A stretch of DNA of 64,000 nucleotides from Cognaticolwellia aestuarii. Lineage in GTDB: Bacteria; Pseudomonadota; Gammaproteobacteria; Enterobacterales; Alteromonadaceae. Made by a program: the position numbers and the translations under genes. Positions 36,552 to 46,542 of the stretch are shown piece after piece (the stretch's first letter is position 1; each line of letters starts with the position of its first letter). The stretch is from positions 1-64,000 of the forward strand of contig NZ_MUZV01000013.1 in assembly GCF_002000025.1 (NCBI RefSeq). Reading direction: 5' to 3'. The notes below the pieces were generated by a model that did not search any database, was not told where the DNA came from, and worked only from the letters and a program-made list of their open reading frames with translations.

Positions 36552-38489
36552 CTAACTATTATACTCCATGTAATCGGCAATATGACTGTGCTCTAACGGT
36601 TTAGAAAAATAATAACCTTGTAGCATTTCTATGCCTAAGGCTGACAGTTGTTCCACTTGCTCTTGAGTTTCTACTCCCTCGGCAATGACAGCATAATCAA
36701 GTTTTACCGCCATCTGTTTTACTGCTTCAATAATAGCCATGCCACCACTATCAAGCATATTGACGAAAGAGCGATCTATTTTTATGGTATTAGCGGCTAG
36801 ATCTTGAATCACAGACAAAGATGAATATTCTGTACCAAAATCATCAATTGACACTTGAACACCGAGAACTTGCAATGTTTTTATACAGTTAAGGATCACT
36901 TCTTTGTCGTGTGAAAATATCGACTCTGTGATTTCAATGGTCAGCTTTTCTGCAGCAAGTTGCGCTGTTTCTAGCGCAGACTTAACAATGTTAATAAAAT
37001 TTGCATCATGCAATTGTAGCACTGAAACATTAACACTTACTGATGGTTGCTGCTCTTTACTTAGTGCTAACCAACCCGCTGCGGCTAAACAAGATTGCTG
37101 TAATACCCAAGTACCTATATCACTGATTAAACCGTACTGTTCGGCAATGGTAATAAACTCATCTGGCGGAACATTTTCACCATTAAAGTCCCAACGTAAA
37201 AGTGCTTCAAAGGCAATGATTTTATGAGATGTCGACTGCACTATCGGTTGATAAACCATACGAAATTGTTGTTTTTCTATTGCTTCAGCTAAGCCCATTT
37301 TGAGCTGATTTTCACGAGAGATGCGCAAACCAATTTCGGTATTAAATACCCCAACTGAATTAGGCTGGCTTTTTTTCTGATAATACATAGCAGTATCTGC
37401 CAGTTGAATAAGTTCATTGGCTTTACTCGCATGCTTAGGGTAAAGCGCAATGCCAACGGTTGCGTCAACAGATAAGCGGTTTCCGTCAAAATAGTAATCT
37501 TTTGAAATTTCTTCAATCACAGTCGCAGCATAACTAACGGCAGAGTCCTGATCGACTCCGAGATAAGCAATGAGGAACTCATCTCCTCCCCATCGGCATA
37601 ATAAATGATGCTCGTCTCGTAAATTCTCTAAACGTGCAGCTGTTTTCTTTAAAACTTTATCACCTGTTTCATGTCCTAGCGTGTCATTAATTCTTTTAAA
37701 GCCATCTAGATCGACAAATAACAAGGCTATTGGCTTATTATTTTCGATACTGAGCGCTAATTGCGCTTCCAGATTATGCATAAAAGCCGAGCGATTATAT
37801 AAGCCCGTTAGCGGATCAAGGTTGGATAATTGATATATTTTTTCTGTGCGACGAGCAACTTTTTGCTCCATTTTATTAACAAGTTCGGCATTTTCATTTT
37901 TTAAACGAATGGCATTAGATGTAAAGTCAGCTGACTTTTTAGCGGTTGTTACCATAACAAAACTAAAGATAATCCCTAAAAGGCCTAGAATGAGCTTATA
38001 TTGTTCGGAAGATAGCATTAGCACGATGGAAAAGGGAGCTAATAAAAGTAATGCGTAGCTGATTGCTGTGAACTTATGTGCACCTAATACAGTCGCGGCG
38101 CCACCGGCAAAGGCAGAAACAACAATGATCATACATGCGAGTTCTATAATGCTGGCATATTGAGAAAAATAGATACAATATAAACACCACATTGCCGCAG
38201 TGAGTAAAGTACCAGTAACAAAGCGAATAATGGCGCGCCGGCCATCATCTTGTTGATTGTTTTCATTTTTGTGCCAATACAGTGCATCAGTAGCTCTGGT
38301 CAGCATTAACAACGACATAATACCCCACCAAGTATACTTTTCGGTCTGTATTTCAGGGGTATTAAAACCAAAAACTAACAAAGTAGCGGCAACAAATGTT
38401 ACAAATACTCCTGCTTTAGCATTGCCATATAACAACTCAGCAATATCTTGATAAGAAGCTTTTTTAAGTGAAGACGGCTTGTGTTCCAA
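36552..38489 (-). CDS. Membrane GGDEF-EAL protein (c-di-GMP turnover)
   Basis: A 645-residue protein. Five or six helices span about 25-195, then a short coiled coil (about 198-225), a GGDEF domain (CRWGGDEFLIAY near 308) and an EAL domain (FEALLRWDF near 425, NVSVLQL, ITESIF, DDFGTEYSSL, AEGVET). Catalytic residues of both domains are kept, so both synthesis and hydrolysis are possible. The RxxD inhibitory site upstream of GGDEF is absent. A near-identical C-terminal fragment occurs at 14280-14363. Confidence 0.92.
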   Translation of the reverse strand: MEHKPSSLKKASYQDIAELLYGNAKAGVFVTFVAATLLVFGFNTPEIQTEKYTWWGIMSLLMLTRATDALYWHKNENNQQDDGRRAIIRFVTGTLLTAAMWCLYCIYFSQYASIIELACMIIVVSAFAGGAATVLGAHKFTAISYALLLLAPFSIVLMLSSEQYKLILGLLGIIFSFVMVTTAKKSADFTSNAIRLKNENAELVNKMEQKVARRTEKIYQLSNLDPLTGLYNRSAFMHNLEAQLALSIENNKPIALLFVDLDGFKRINDTLGHETGDKVLKKTAARLENLRDEHHLLCRWGGDEFLIAYLGVDQDSAVSYAATVIEEISKDYYFDGNRLSVDATVGIALYPKHASKANELIQLADTAMYYQKKSQPNSVGVFNTEIGLRISRENQLKMGLAEAIEKQQFRMVYQPIVQSTSHKIIAFEALLRWDFNGENVPPDEFITIAEQYGLISDIGTWVLQQSCLAAAGWLALSKEQQPSVSVNVSVLQLHDANFINIVKSALETAQLAAEKLTIEITESIFSHDKEVILNCIKTLQVLGVQVSIDDFGTEYSSLSVIQDLAANTIKIDRSFVNMLDSGGMAIIEAVKQMAVKLDYAVIAEGVETQEQVEQLSALGIEMLQGYYFSKPLEHSHIADYMEYNS

Positions 38490-38662
38490 ATAACTCTCCT
38501 AACGAATATTATGGCTATTCATTGAAATCAAATGTTATTTAACCTTCTAGGGCAACTCAAAGGTCACCAAGATTATGTATTATTAAGCTCACTTTAAATT
38601 ACTTTATGACAAAGTATTTTTTATTTACAGCGATTTATGACTTTATAGTAGTACATTTATAA

Positions 38663-39790
38663 TCAATACGCTTTTGGTTCCAATCCATCAATGGTGACAC
38701 CGGATAATGAGCCTGTACCACCTTGCTCATTACTGCGCAGTTTAATCATTAAACGCAAGTCATTGGGTGAATCAGCATGATGTAAAGCATCAGCATAGTT
38801 AATAAATCCTTGTTGATACAAATTAAATAAAGCTTGATCAAAAGTTTGCATACCTTGTTCGGTAGACTTTTCCATCACTTCTTTAATACTGCCAACATCA
38901 CCTTTTTTGATCAATTCAGCGATATATGGCGAGTTCAACAGAATTTCAATCGCCGCTACTCGACCATTTCCATCACGAGTGGGAATTAATTGTTGAGCGA
39001 CAATACCGCGCAAGTTCAATGCTAAATCAAAAAGTAATTTACCGTGTTGCTCAGCTGGTACTAAATGCATAATACGATCAATAGCTTGATTTGCATTATT
39101 AGCATGTAACGTGGCAATACATAAATGCCCTGTTTCAGCAAAACTTAACGCATGTTCCATCGTTTCTTGGTTGCGAATTTCGCCAATCAAAATTACATCT
39201 GGCGCTTGGCGTAAAGAGCTTTTGAGTGCGGCGTCAAAGCTTTCAGTATCAAGCCCTACCTCACGTTGCGTCACCATACACTTGTCGTGCTCATGAACAA
39301 ATTCAACCGGGTCTTCAATGGTTAAAATATGTCCACGAGAGTTTTTATTGCGATAACCAATTAATGCTGCCATCGACGTTGATTTACCGGTTCCTGTACC
39401 ACCAACAAATAAAACTAAACCACGTTTTGACATCACAACATCTTTGAGTACAGAAGGCAGCCCAAGCTCGTCTGCTTCAGGGATTTCAGTAACAATACGA
39501 CGAATAACCATCCCCGCCATATCACGCTGCCAAAATGCCGAAACACGAAATCGCCCGATACCGTCAATTGAAATAGCAAAGTTACATTCTTTGTCTTCAT
39601 CAAACTCGCGCTTTTGTTTTTCTGACATTGCATCATGTACTAAACCTAACGCTTGCTCAGCCGAAAGTACGTTGTCATCAATAGCAACAAGTTCGCCATT
39701 AATTTTTGCACTAACGGCTAACTTAGCTGTAACAAACATATCTGATGCTTCATGTTGCACCATCTTTTGTAATAAATCATGAAAATTCAT
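38663..39790 (-). CDS. pilU: Type IV pilus retraction ATPase PilU
   Basis: A 375-residue AAA-type secretion ATPase. The Walker A is GGTGTGKST, the Walker B region VILIGEIRNQETME, and His-box residues are in TGHLCIATLHANNA. The C-terminus extends beyond PilT (GGTGSLSGVTIDGLEP), as usual for PilU. It lies 37 bases behind pilT. It assists PilT in retracting type IV pili at the inner membrane. Confidence 0.94.
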   Translation of the reverse strand: MNFHDLLQKMVQHEASDMFVTAKLAVSAKINGELVAIDDNVLSAEQALGLVHDAMSEKQKREFDEDKECNFAISIDGIGRFRVSAFWQRDMAGMVIRRIVTEIPEADELGLPSVLKDVVMSKRGLVLFVGGTGTGKSTSMAALIGYRNKNSRGHILTIEDPVEFVHEHDKCMVTQREVGLDTESFDAALKSSLRQAPDVILIGEIRNQETMEHALSFAETGHLCIATLHANNANQAIDRIMHLVPAEQHGKLLFDLALNLRGIVAQQLIPTRDGNGRVAAIEILLNSPYIAELIKKGDVGSIKEVMEKSTEQGMQTFDQALFNLYQQGFINYADALHHADSPNDLRLMIKLRSNEQGGTGSLSGVTIDGLEPKAY

Positions 39791-39827
39791 TTGGTTACCT
39801 TTTAATTTAATTCGGAACTAGCTGGAA

Positions 39828-40871
39828 CTAGTAACCCATAAATTGGCTTTTATCTTGCGCTTTTTCCATCGCATCTTGTTTCGTAATAATGCCGCGGTTG
39901 ACTAAATTTTGTAAACATTGATCCATCGTTTGCATACCATGTGACATACCGGTTTGAATAGCAGAATACATTTGGGCAATTTTATCTTCACGGATCAGAT
40001 TACGAATTGCAGGTACGCCCATCATAATTTCATGAGCAGCTACGCGCCCGCCTCCGACTTTTTTGATCAAAGTTTGCGATATAACGGCACGTAAAGACTC
40101 TGAAAGCATTGAGCGCACCATTGCTTTTTCTTCACCTGGGAAAACATCTATAATACGGTCAATAGTTTTAGGGGCAGAAGTGGTATGCAAGGTACCAAAA
40201 ACTAAGTGGCCCGTTTCCGCCGCAGTCATTGCTAAACGAATAGTTTCAAGATCTCGCATTTCACCAACCAAAATTACATCAGGGTCTTCACGTAAAGCCG
40301 AGCGTAATGCGGCACTAAAGCTCAAGGTATCACGATGAACTTCACGTTGATTTATCAAACAAGAATGATTTTCATGGACAAATTCAATTGGATCTTCAAT
40401 GGTTAAGATATGATCATGTTTATTTTTGTTAATATGATCAACCATAGCAGCAAGTGTGGTTGACTTACCTGAGCCTGTAGGTCCCGTAACCAACACTAAA
40501 CCTCGCGGCAATGAGGATATGTCACGAAAAATATCAGGACAACCTAGGTCATCTAACGATAAAATTTTACTTGGAATGGTACGAAATACCGCAGCAGGCC
40601 CACGATTTTGATTAAAAGCATTTACCCTGAAGCGGGCTAGATTTGGCACTTCAAAAGAAAAATCAACCTCTAACTTTTCTTCATACTCTTTTCGTTGACG
40701 GTCATTCATAATATCATAGACCAAAGCGTTAACGTCTTTTTCGTCAAATGCCGGTATATTAAGTTTACGTACATCACCATCGACTCGTATAGATGGTGGC
40801 GTTCCGGTTGATAAATGTAAATCTGACGCATTGTTTTCTACGCTAAATGCGAGTAGTTCGGTAATGTCCAT
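39828..40871 (-). CDS. pilT: Type IV pilus retraction ATPase PilT
   Basis: A 347-residue hexameric ATPase. Family motifs are ASDLHLSTG at the N-terminus, TGPTGSGKSTTLAAM (Walker A), VILVGEMRDLETIR (Walker B), TGHLVFGTLHT, and the AIRNLIRE motif near 293 characteristic of retraction ATPases. It powers pilin depolymerisation for twitching and DNA uptake. It is divergent from the yggS gene, as in most gammaproteobacteria. Confidence 0.96.
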   Translation of the reverse strand: MDITELLAFSVENNASDLHLSTGTPPSIRVDGDVRKLNIPAFDEKDVNALVYDIMNDRQRKEYEEKLEVDFSFEVPNLARFRVNAFNQNRGPAAVFRTIPSKILSLDDLGCPDIFRDISSLPRGLVLVTGPTGSGKSTTLAAMVDHINKNKHDHILTIEDPIEFVHENHSCLINQREVHRDTLSFSAALRSALREDPDVILVGEMRDLETIRLAMTAAETGHLVFGTLHTTSAPKTIDRIIDVFPGEEKAMVRSMLSESLRAVISQTLIKKVGGGRVAAHEIMMGVPAIRNLIREDKIAQMYSAIQTGMSHGMQTMDQCLQNLVNRGIITKQDAMEKAQDKSQFMGY

Positions 40872-40942
40872 ACAAACCTCTTAATCGAGTTAATAATTGA
40901 TCTAACAACTGAATAAGTCATTGAGAACTGAAATAAAATAAT

Positions 40943-41617
40943 ATGATTGCTATTAAAGATAATATTGCCCAAGTTGAACTGCAAATAACCGCTGCCTGTC
41001 AACAGGCTCATCGTAAACCTGATGAAGTCACTTTGCTTGCTGTCAGTAAAACTAAACCCATTGAAATGCTTGAGCAAGCATATCAAGCTGGGCAGCGCCA
41101 TTTTGGCGAAAGCTATGTACAAGAAGCGGTCGATAAGATAATCGCTTTGCAGGGGAACCCGGATATTACTTGGCACTTTATCGGTCCTATTCAAACCAAT
41201 AAAACCAAATTAATTGCCAGCCATTTTTCTTGGGTACATAGCATAGATAGAATCAAAGTTGCCAAACGTCTTAACGAGCATAGATCAAATCAAGATACTC
41301 CGCTAAACATTTGTTTACAAGTGAATATTAGCGGTGAAATATCTAAATCTGGTGTTTTACCTCATGAGCTTCCAGCACTGCTTGAATTCATCGAAACTTG
41401 TGAGCACTTATGCTTACGTGGTTTAATGGCGATTCCAGAAAAAAACGCCTCACAAGCGAGCTTTATGCAAATGCAGCAGCTATTTCTGGCACTTAAAGTG
41501 CAGTACCCTACCATGGACACATTATCGATGGGCATGTCGGATGATTTACAACTTGCAATTAACGCCGGTTCGACATTAGTGCGTATTGGTTCAGCAATAT
41601 TTGGTGCTCGGGGTTAA
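40943..41617 (+). CDS. yggS: YggS/PROSC-family PLP-binding protein
   Basis: A 224-residue alanine-racemase-like single barrel. The PLP lysine lies in LLAVSKTKP (about residue 36). Other family motifs are FGESYVQEAVDK, WHFIGPIQTNKTK, LMAIPE and LSMGMSDDLQLAI, followed by VRIGSAIFG. It maintains pyridoxal phosphate homeostasis. It is the first gene of the yggS-proC-yggT group, although 234 bases separate it from proC. Confidence 0.95.
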   Translation: MIAIKDNIAQVELQITAACQQAHRKPDEVTLLAVSKTKPIEMLEQAYQAGQRHFGESYVQEAVDKIIALQGNPDITWHFIGPIQTNKTKLIASHFSWVHSIDRIKVAKRLNEHRSNQDTPLNICLQVNISGEISKSGVLPHELPALLEFIETCEHLCLRGLMAIPEKNASQASFMQMQQLFLALKVQYPTMDTLSMGMSDDLQLAINAGSTLVRIGSAIFGARG

Positions 41618-41851
41618 AACAATCGTCACTATGCATTGCTAAGCTAACATTCGACAAAATAAAGTAATAACTCTAATACAAAAGTCGCCTATCACAAGCC
41701 ATCACGGCGGTTTACAATTTGTAGCAATCAAACAGACAACATACTTTCATACTAAGCAATGTCAAAAAAGCTTGGTATCACACAATACAGTATTGCTATT
41801 TAGCTCACGATTAAATATCAATACTGTTATATAGGAACACATAGGAACATT

Positions 41852-42664
41852 ATGAAAAAAATAGCATTTATCGGCGCAGGCAATATGAACGGCGCAATTA
41901 TTTCTGGTTTAGTACAAGGCGGATTTGCTCCAAAAAACATCATGGTATCTAACCCATCAGCACCGAAACGTGAGGCTTTGCAATCAACACATGGTATTTT
42001 ACAAACCTCATGTAATATTGAGGCGGCAAAATTTGCTGATGTGATTGTTTTAGGGGTAAAGCCACACTTTATTGCTGAGGTATGCCAGCAGTTAAATGAA
42101 AACTTAGATCTTACCGGTAAATGCTTTATTTCAGTGGCTGCAGGTTGCACTATTAAACAAATAGAACAAGCACTGAATCAACCTTGCACGGTGATCAGAA
42201 CTATGCCAAATACACCGTCACAGCTTGGCTGTGGTGTTACAGGTATATATGCAAACGCCCTTATCAATGATGAAGAAAAAGCATTTACTACTGCGCTTAT
42301 GGAGTCTGTTGGTATTATAAAGTGGTTAGATTCAGAGCAGCAAATAGACCATATTATTGCCGTTTCAGGCTCAGGGCCGGCTTATTTTTTCTTGTTTATG
42401 GAAGCGATGGAGAAACAAGCGAAAGCCTATGGTTTTAATGAACAAGATAGTCGCGAATTAGTACAACAAACCGCACTAGGTGCTGCTAAAATGGTGGTTG
42501 AAAATAAAATATCTATCAGCAAGTTACGTGAAAATGTTTGCTCTAAAGGTGGTACAACACAGGCAGCCATCAGTGCTTTTAGCGAAGGGGGCTTAGAGCA
42601 ACTAGTTACTCATGCAATGGATACCGCATTGAATCGCGCTAAAGAAATGGCACAAAAAGCTTAA
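41852..42664 (+). CDS. proC: Pyrroline-5-carboxylate reductase
   Basis: Last step of proline synthesis: reduces pyrroline-5-carboxylate with NAD(P)H. The 270-residue length is standard. The Rossmann motif FIGAGNMNGAI opens the protein; VIRTMPNTPS, VSGSGPAYFF and SKGGTTQAAISAF are the family signatures. It is followed by yggT after 115 bases. Confidence 0.96.
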   Translation: MKKIAFIGAGNMNGAIISGLVQGGFAPKNIMVSNPSAPKREALQSTHGILQTSCNIEAAKFADVIVLGVKPHFIAEVCQQLNENLDLTGKCFISVAAGCTIKQIEQALNQPCTVIRTMPNTPSQLGCGVTGIYANALINDEEKAFTTALMESVGIIKWLDSEQQIDHIIAVSGSGPAYFFLFMEAMEKQAKAYGFNEQDSRELVQQTALGAAKMVVENKISISKLRENVCSKGGTTQAAISAFSEGGLEQLVTHAMDTALNRAKEMAQKA

Positions 42665-42779
42665 TCGTATTACTATTCCTTGCGTAAGAACCTAAGCACC
42701 TGAACTCGAGATAAGTAAATTTGCTAGGTATAACGAATACATAACGGTTAAATTCATTATCATAATTTTGGAGTTTTAG

Positions 42780-43328
42780 ATGGAAGCAATTAATTACTTG
42801 CTTAAATTTGCTTTTGACGCAGTACTGATGATTTTAGTGCTCCGCGTATGGTTACAACTTGTGCGTGCTGACTTTTATAATCCTTTAAGTCAGTTTATTG
42901 TCAAAGTCAGTAACCCTTTGGTCATCCCAATGCGTCGTATTATTCCGGGTCTAGGTGGTGTCGACTTAGCTACCATTGTTTTAGCCTATATTGTTGCAAC
43001 CCTCACTTTTATTATCATTCCACTGATCAATGCTGGTCCAATCGATATTATTTCTGCATTGTACCTGGGATTAATTTACCTCATCAAACAAACAGGCGTA
43101 TTGTTGTTCATTGTTATGTTGGTCATGGCACTGATGAGCTGGGTTGTACAAGGTTATAACCCAACACAAATGATTTTCCATCAACTTACCGCGCCTGTGC
43201 TAACACCAATTAGACGTATTATCCCAAGTATAGGCGGCCTTGATTTATCGGTGTTAATCGCCTTTTTACTCTTAAATGTACTGAATATTTTATTACGCGG
43301 TTGGGTACCTTACTGGGCAATGTTATAA
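42780..43328 (+). CDS. yggT: YggT-family membrane protein
   Basis: A 182-residue inner-membrane protein made of two YGGT repeats. Each has a helix followed by a P-R-R-I-I-P segment (NPLVIPMRRIIPGLGGVDL and APVLTPIRRIIPSIGGLDL). The exact role is unresolved; the family is linked with osmotic and envelope functions. The gene order proC-yggT is widely conserved. Confidence 0.94.
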   Translation: MEAINYLLKFAFDAVLMILVLRVWLQLVRADFYNPLSQFIVKVSNPLVIPMRRIIPGLGGVDLATIVLAYIVATLTFIIIPLINAGPIDIISALYLGLIYLIKQTGVLLFIVMLVMALMSWVVQGYNPTQMIFHQLTAPVLTPIRRIIPSIGGLDLSVLIAFLLLNVLNILLRGWVPYWAML

Positions 43329-43387
43329 CAGCTGTTTTTTAATCGTATATACTTAATTCAAACGACTTAATCATTAAGGTCATAAAC

Positions 43388-43828
43388 ATGAAAAACATCA
43401 TCAATAAGCTGCTAACAGTGGCATTATTAACGTTAGCTGTTATTACAACGGCTAGCGCTGAAAACATGAAAAAAATGGACGATATTAATGTTCATTATAT
43501 TGCATTAGGCTCAACATTCTTAACCCCTGAAATTGCTAAAGCCTACGGCATTGAGCGCAGTCGTTATAAGGGGCTAGTCAATATTTCGGTATTAGACAAC
43601 ACCCAAAAAGGTAACCCTGCTAAAACAGTTATTATTAATGGTAAAGCGCGTAATGATGTTGGGCAAATAAAGTCGCTTGAGTTTACTGAAGTCGTAGAAG
43701 GTGAAGCAGTTTACTACCTCGCCCAAGTCAGTTACAGCAATGAAGAAACCATTTATTTTGACATTAATATTACCGATAAAGGCCAACAGCATAACCTGAA
43801 ATTTTCGCAAAAGTTTTATGTTGATTAA
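43388..43828 (+). CDS. DUF4426 periplasmic protein
   Basis: A 146-residue exported protein with a signal peptide (cleavage after TTASA, residue 24). The family pattern includes DINVHYIALGSTFLTPEIAK, YGIERSRYKGLVNISVL and IYFDINI. Function unknown. In Alteromonadales it regularly stands between yggT and rdgB, as here. It ends at a strong terminator. Confidence 0.88.
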   Translation: MKNIINKLLTVALLTLAVITTASAENMKKMDDINVHYIALGSTFLTPEIAKAYGIERSRYKGLVNISVLDNTQKGNPAKTVIINGKARNDVGQIKSLEFTEVVEGEAVYYLAQVSYSNEETIYFDINITDKGQQHNLKFSQKFYVD

Positions 43829-43860
43829 CCCCTGAGTTAAACATTATAAAACTCACTATC

Positions 43861-43884
43861 GCGGCAATATATTTGCCGCTTTTT
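43861..43884 (+). terminator. Terminator of the yggT-DUF4426 group
   Basis: A 7-bp GC-rich stem (GCGGCAA/TTGCCGC) with a 5-base loop followed by TTTTTATT, 33 bases after the DUF4426 stop. Confidence 0.88.
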
Positions 43885-44083
43885 ATTGCCTGATTTTGTT
43901 GCCTTATACCATAGATAATAGCATCAAGACTTAATCAATTTTTTATCAATATGATAGTGCTATAACAAGATAAGTTAGACAGTTGACACTCCCTCTTTGC
44001 TGTTGTTTAAGGTATTATGCGCGCCATTGTGATAATTAATCGCTTAATCGCATTTAATTCAGATATTAAAAAAGGTATTTTTT

Positions 44084-44707
44084 ATGACCACTATCGTATT
44101 AGCAACCGGCAATCAGGGTAAAGTTAAAGAGTTGGCAAGTTTATTAGCTGAACAAAATATTGAAATCAAGCCGCAGAGCGAATTCAATGTACCTGACGTT
44201 GCAGAAACTGGTACTACATTTGTTGAAAATGCCATTATCAAAGCACGCCATGCGGCTAAAATTACCGGCATGCCTGCTATCGCAGATGACTCTGGTTTAG
44301 AAGTTGACGCCCTTAATGGTGCTCCTGGCGTTTATTCTGCTCGTTATGCAGGTGAAAACGCTAGCGATGAAGATAACACTAATAAACTGCTAGCAGCATT
44401 AGAAAATGTTGCCGATGAAAACCGCACAGCACGTTTCCATTGTGTTTTGGTTTATATGCGCCATGAAAATGATCCAACGCCATTGATTTGCCATGGTGTT
44501 TGGCAAGGCAGCATTGGCCGTGAAAAACTTGGAGAGCAAGGCTTTGGCTATGATCCCGTTTTTTGGCAAGCGGATCATATGATGACCTCCGCACAATTAC
44601 CCAGAGCATTAAAAAATCAGCTCAGCCATCGTGGTCAAGCGTTACAACAACTCGTGCCACTATTGAGCAAAGAGCTGGCTAAAAATTTGATTGAAGAAAA
44701 TACGTAA
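44084..44707 (+). CDS. rdgB: XTP/dITP pyrophosphatase (Ham1 family)
   Basis: A 207-residue house-cleaning nucleotidase that removes ITP, dITP and XTP. Motifs: ATGNQGKVKELASLL at the N-terminus, ADDSGLEVDALNGAPGVYSARYAG, GYDPVFW and LSHRGQAL. The stop is directly followed by the hemW start (44708). Confidence 0.96.
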   Translation: MTTIVLATGNQGKVKELASLLAEQNIEIKPQSEFNVPDVAETGTTFVENAIIKARHAAKITGMPAIADDSGLEVDALNGAPGVYSARYAGENASDEDNTNKLLAALENVADENRTARFHCVLVYMRHENDPTPLICHGVWQGSIGREKLGEQGFGYDPVFWQADHMMTSAQLPRALKNQLSHRGQALQQLVPLLSKELAKNLIEENT

Positions 44708-45853
44708 ATGTTAATTGCCCCGCCGCTATCGTTATATATTCACATACCTTGGTGTGTAGAAAAATGTCCTTATTGTGACTTTAATTCACACGCATTAAAG
44801 CATGCGATCCCTGAGCAAGACTATATCACGCAACTCCTGCTCGATTTAGACAGTGATATCGCGCGCTTTAATCTCAGCAACAGGCCATTGCATTCAATAT
44901 TTATTGGTGGCGGTACACCGAGTTTATTTTCAGCGCCAGCCATCGAGCAATTGCTAACGCAAGTATTACAACGCTTTGAGCATAAAGCAGATATTGAAAT
45001 AACCTTAGAAGCAAACCCTGGCACTGTTGAAGCCGATAAATTTATAGGCTTTTTTAATGGTGGCGTGTCTCGTTTATCAGTTGGTGTGCAAAGCTTTGCA
45101 TCAGATAAATTAATAAAGCTAGGTCGTATTCACGATAGCCAACAAGCCAAAACGGCTGCTAACCTTGCCAGTGAATGTGGTGTTAAAAGTTTCAATCTTG
45201 ATTTAATGCACGGTTTGCCGGATCAAAGTGTTGAGCATGCGCTTGATGACTTAAAAACTGCAATCAGTTTAAATCCAACGCATATTTCTTGGTATCAACT
45301 TACCATTGAACCCAATACTGCGTTTCATTCAAAACCACCAAAACTGCCGCAAGATGAAATATTATGGAATATTCAAGACCAAGGTATTGCCCTACTTAAT
45401 CAAGCTGGCTATCAACAATATGAAATATCGGCCTACAGCAAGCCAGAATATCAATGTCAGCATAACCTAAATTATTGGCAGTTTGGCGATTACTTAGGCA
45501 TTGGCTGCGGTGCGCATGGCAAAGTCACTGATCTGGATAATCAAAAAATCTTCCGTACGGTAAAAGTAAAACACCCTAAGGGCTATTTAGATACCAGCAG
45601 AGAGGCGCTTGATAAACTCCACACCGTGACAGCCCAAGAGCTGCCTTTTGAATACATGATGAATCGCTTACGATTGTTTTCTGGCTTTGCGCTTGATGAT
45701 TATCAAGCCTACACCGGTTTAAATATTGATACTGTATTACCAACATTACAGCAAGCTCAAGCTAAAGGCCTGATGCAATTCGATGGCGAGCTTTGGTCGG
45801 TCAGTAAATTAGGTCATAGGTACTTAAATGATTTATTGGAAATGTTTTTATAA
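44708..45853 (+). CDS. hemW: HemW-type radical SAM protein (haem chaperone)
   Basis: A 381-residue radical-SAM protein. The cluster motif is CVEKCPYCDF (CxxxCxxC). Other family sequence includes FIGGGTPSLFS, EANPGTVE, GVQSFASDKLIKLGRIH and GIGCGAHGK. HemW inserts haem into apoproteins; it lacks the extra Cys typical of true HemN. It is translationally adjacent to rdgB and four bases before tadA. Confidence 0.94.
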   Translation: MLIAPPLSLYIHIPWCVEKCPYCDFNSHALKHAIPEQDYITQLLLDLDSDIARFNLSNRPLHSIFIGGGTPSLFSAPAIEQLLTQVLQRFEHKADIEITLEANPGTVEADKFIGFFNGGVSRLSVGVQSFASDKLIKLGRIHDSQQAKTAANLASECGVKSFNLDLMHGLPDQSVEHALDDLKTAISLNPTHISWYQLTIEPNTAFHSKPPKLPQDEILWNIQDQGIALLNQAGYQQYEISAYSKPEYQCQHNLNYWQFGDYLGIGCGAHGKVTDLDNQKIFRTVKVKHPKGYLDTSREALDKLHTVTAQELPFEYMMNRLRLFSGFALDDYQAYTGLNIDTVLPTLQQAQAKGLMQFDGELWSVSKLGHRYLNDLLEMFL

Positions 45854-45856
45854 CTT

Positions 45857-46438
45857 ATGAGTGACGACAACCTGCCTGCTAAGTCTGAGCTGTTGATAGA
45901 ATCCGATGTGTCAAAAAACACAAAGTTTTCGAGTGATGATGAAACATTTATGCGTCGTGCTATGGCATTGGCCGATTTAGCACAAAGCCACAACGAAATC
46001 CCCGTCGGCGCTGTGCTGGTGCATAACGGTAAAATTATTGGCGAAGGCTTTAATCAATCTATCATGAATAATGACCCATCAGCTCATGCGGAAATGATGG
46101 CGATTCGTGATGCCGGTAAAAACATCGCAAATTATCGCCTACTCGACTGTACCTTATACGTAACGCTTGAGCCTTGTTGCATGTGTGCAGGCTTATTAGT
46201 GCATAGCCGCATAAAACAGTTAGTGTTTGCCAGTAAAGATTTAAAAACTGGCGCGGCGGGCAGCGCGTTCGCATTATTAAATCATCAACAACACAATCAT
46301 CAAGTTAAAGTTAAATCAGGACTGTTCGCTGAAGAGTGCAGTACTATGCTATCAGCTTTTTTTAAACGCCGTAGAGCCGAAAAAAAAGCCGAAAAGCGAG
46401 CAAAAAGAATGATGTTATCTGAACCAAATAAAGCATAA
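45857..46438 (+). CDS. tadA: tRNA-specific adenosine deaminase
   Basis: Converts A34 to inosine in tRNA-Arg(ACG). The zinc/catalytic motifs are HAEMMAI (His and catalytic Glu) and PCCMCAG. The 193-residue protein has about 30 extra residues at the N-terminus (before FMRRAMALADLA) and a Lys/Arg-rich tail (KRRRAEKKAEKRAKR), which may help bind tRNA. The start could be internal, but no better RBS is visible. Confidence 0.93.
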   Translation: MSDDNLPAKSELLIESDVSKNTKFSSDDETFMRRAMALADLAQSHNEIPVGAVLVHNGKIIGEGFNQSIMNNDPSAHAEMMAIRDAGKNIANYRLLDCTLYVTLEPCCMCAGLLVHSRIKQLVFASKDLKTGAAGSAFALLNHQQHNHQVKVKSGLFAEECSTMLSAFFKRRRAEKKAEKRAKRMMLSEPNKA

Positions 46439-46542
46439 CAACATGCTTAAATTAACTTACGCACTACAGCTATAATTCAATCGACACCATGAAATTCAAC
46501 GGCTAAGACTTACTAACCTTAACCGTGTTTTCACGGCTGCTA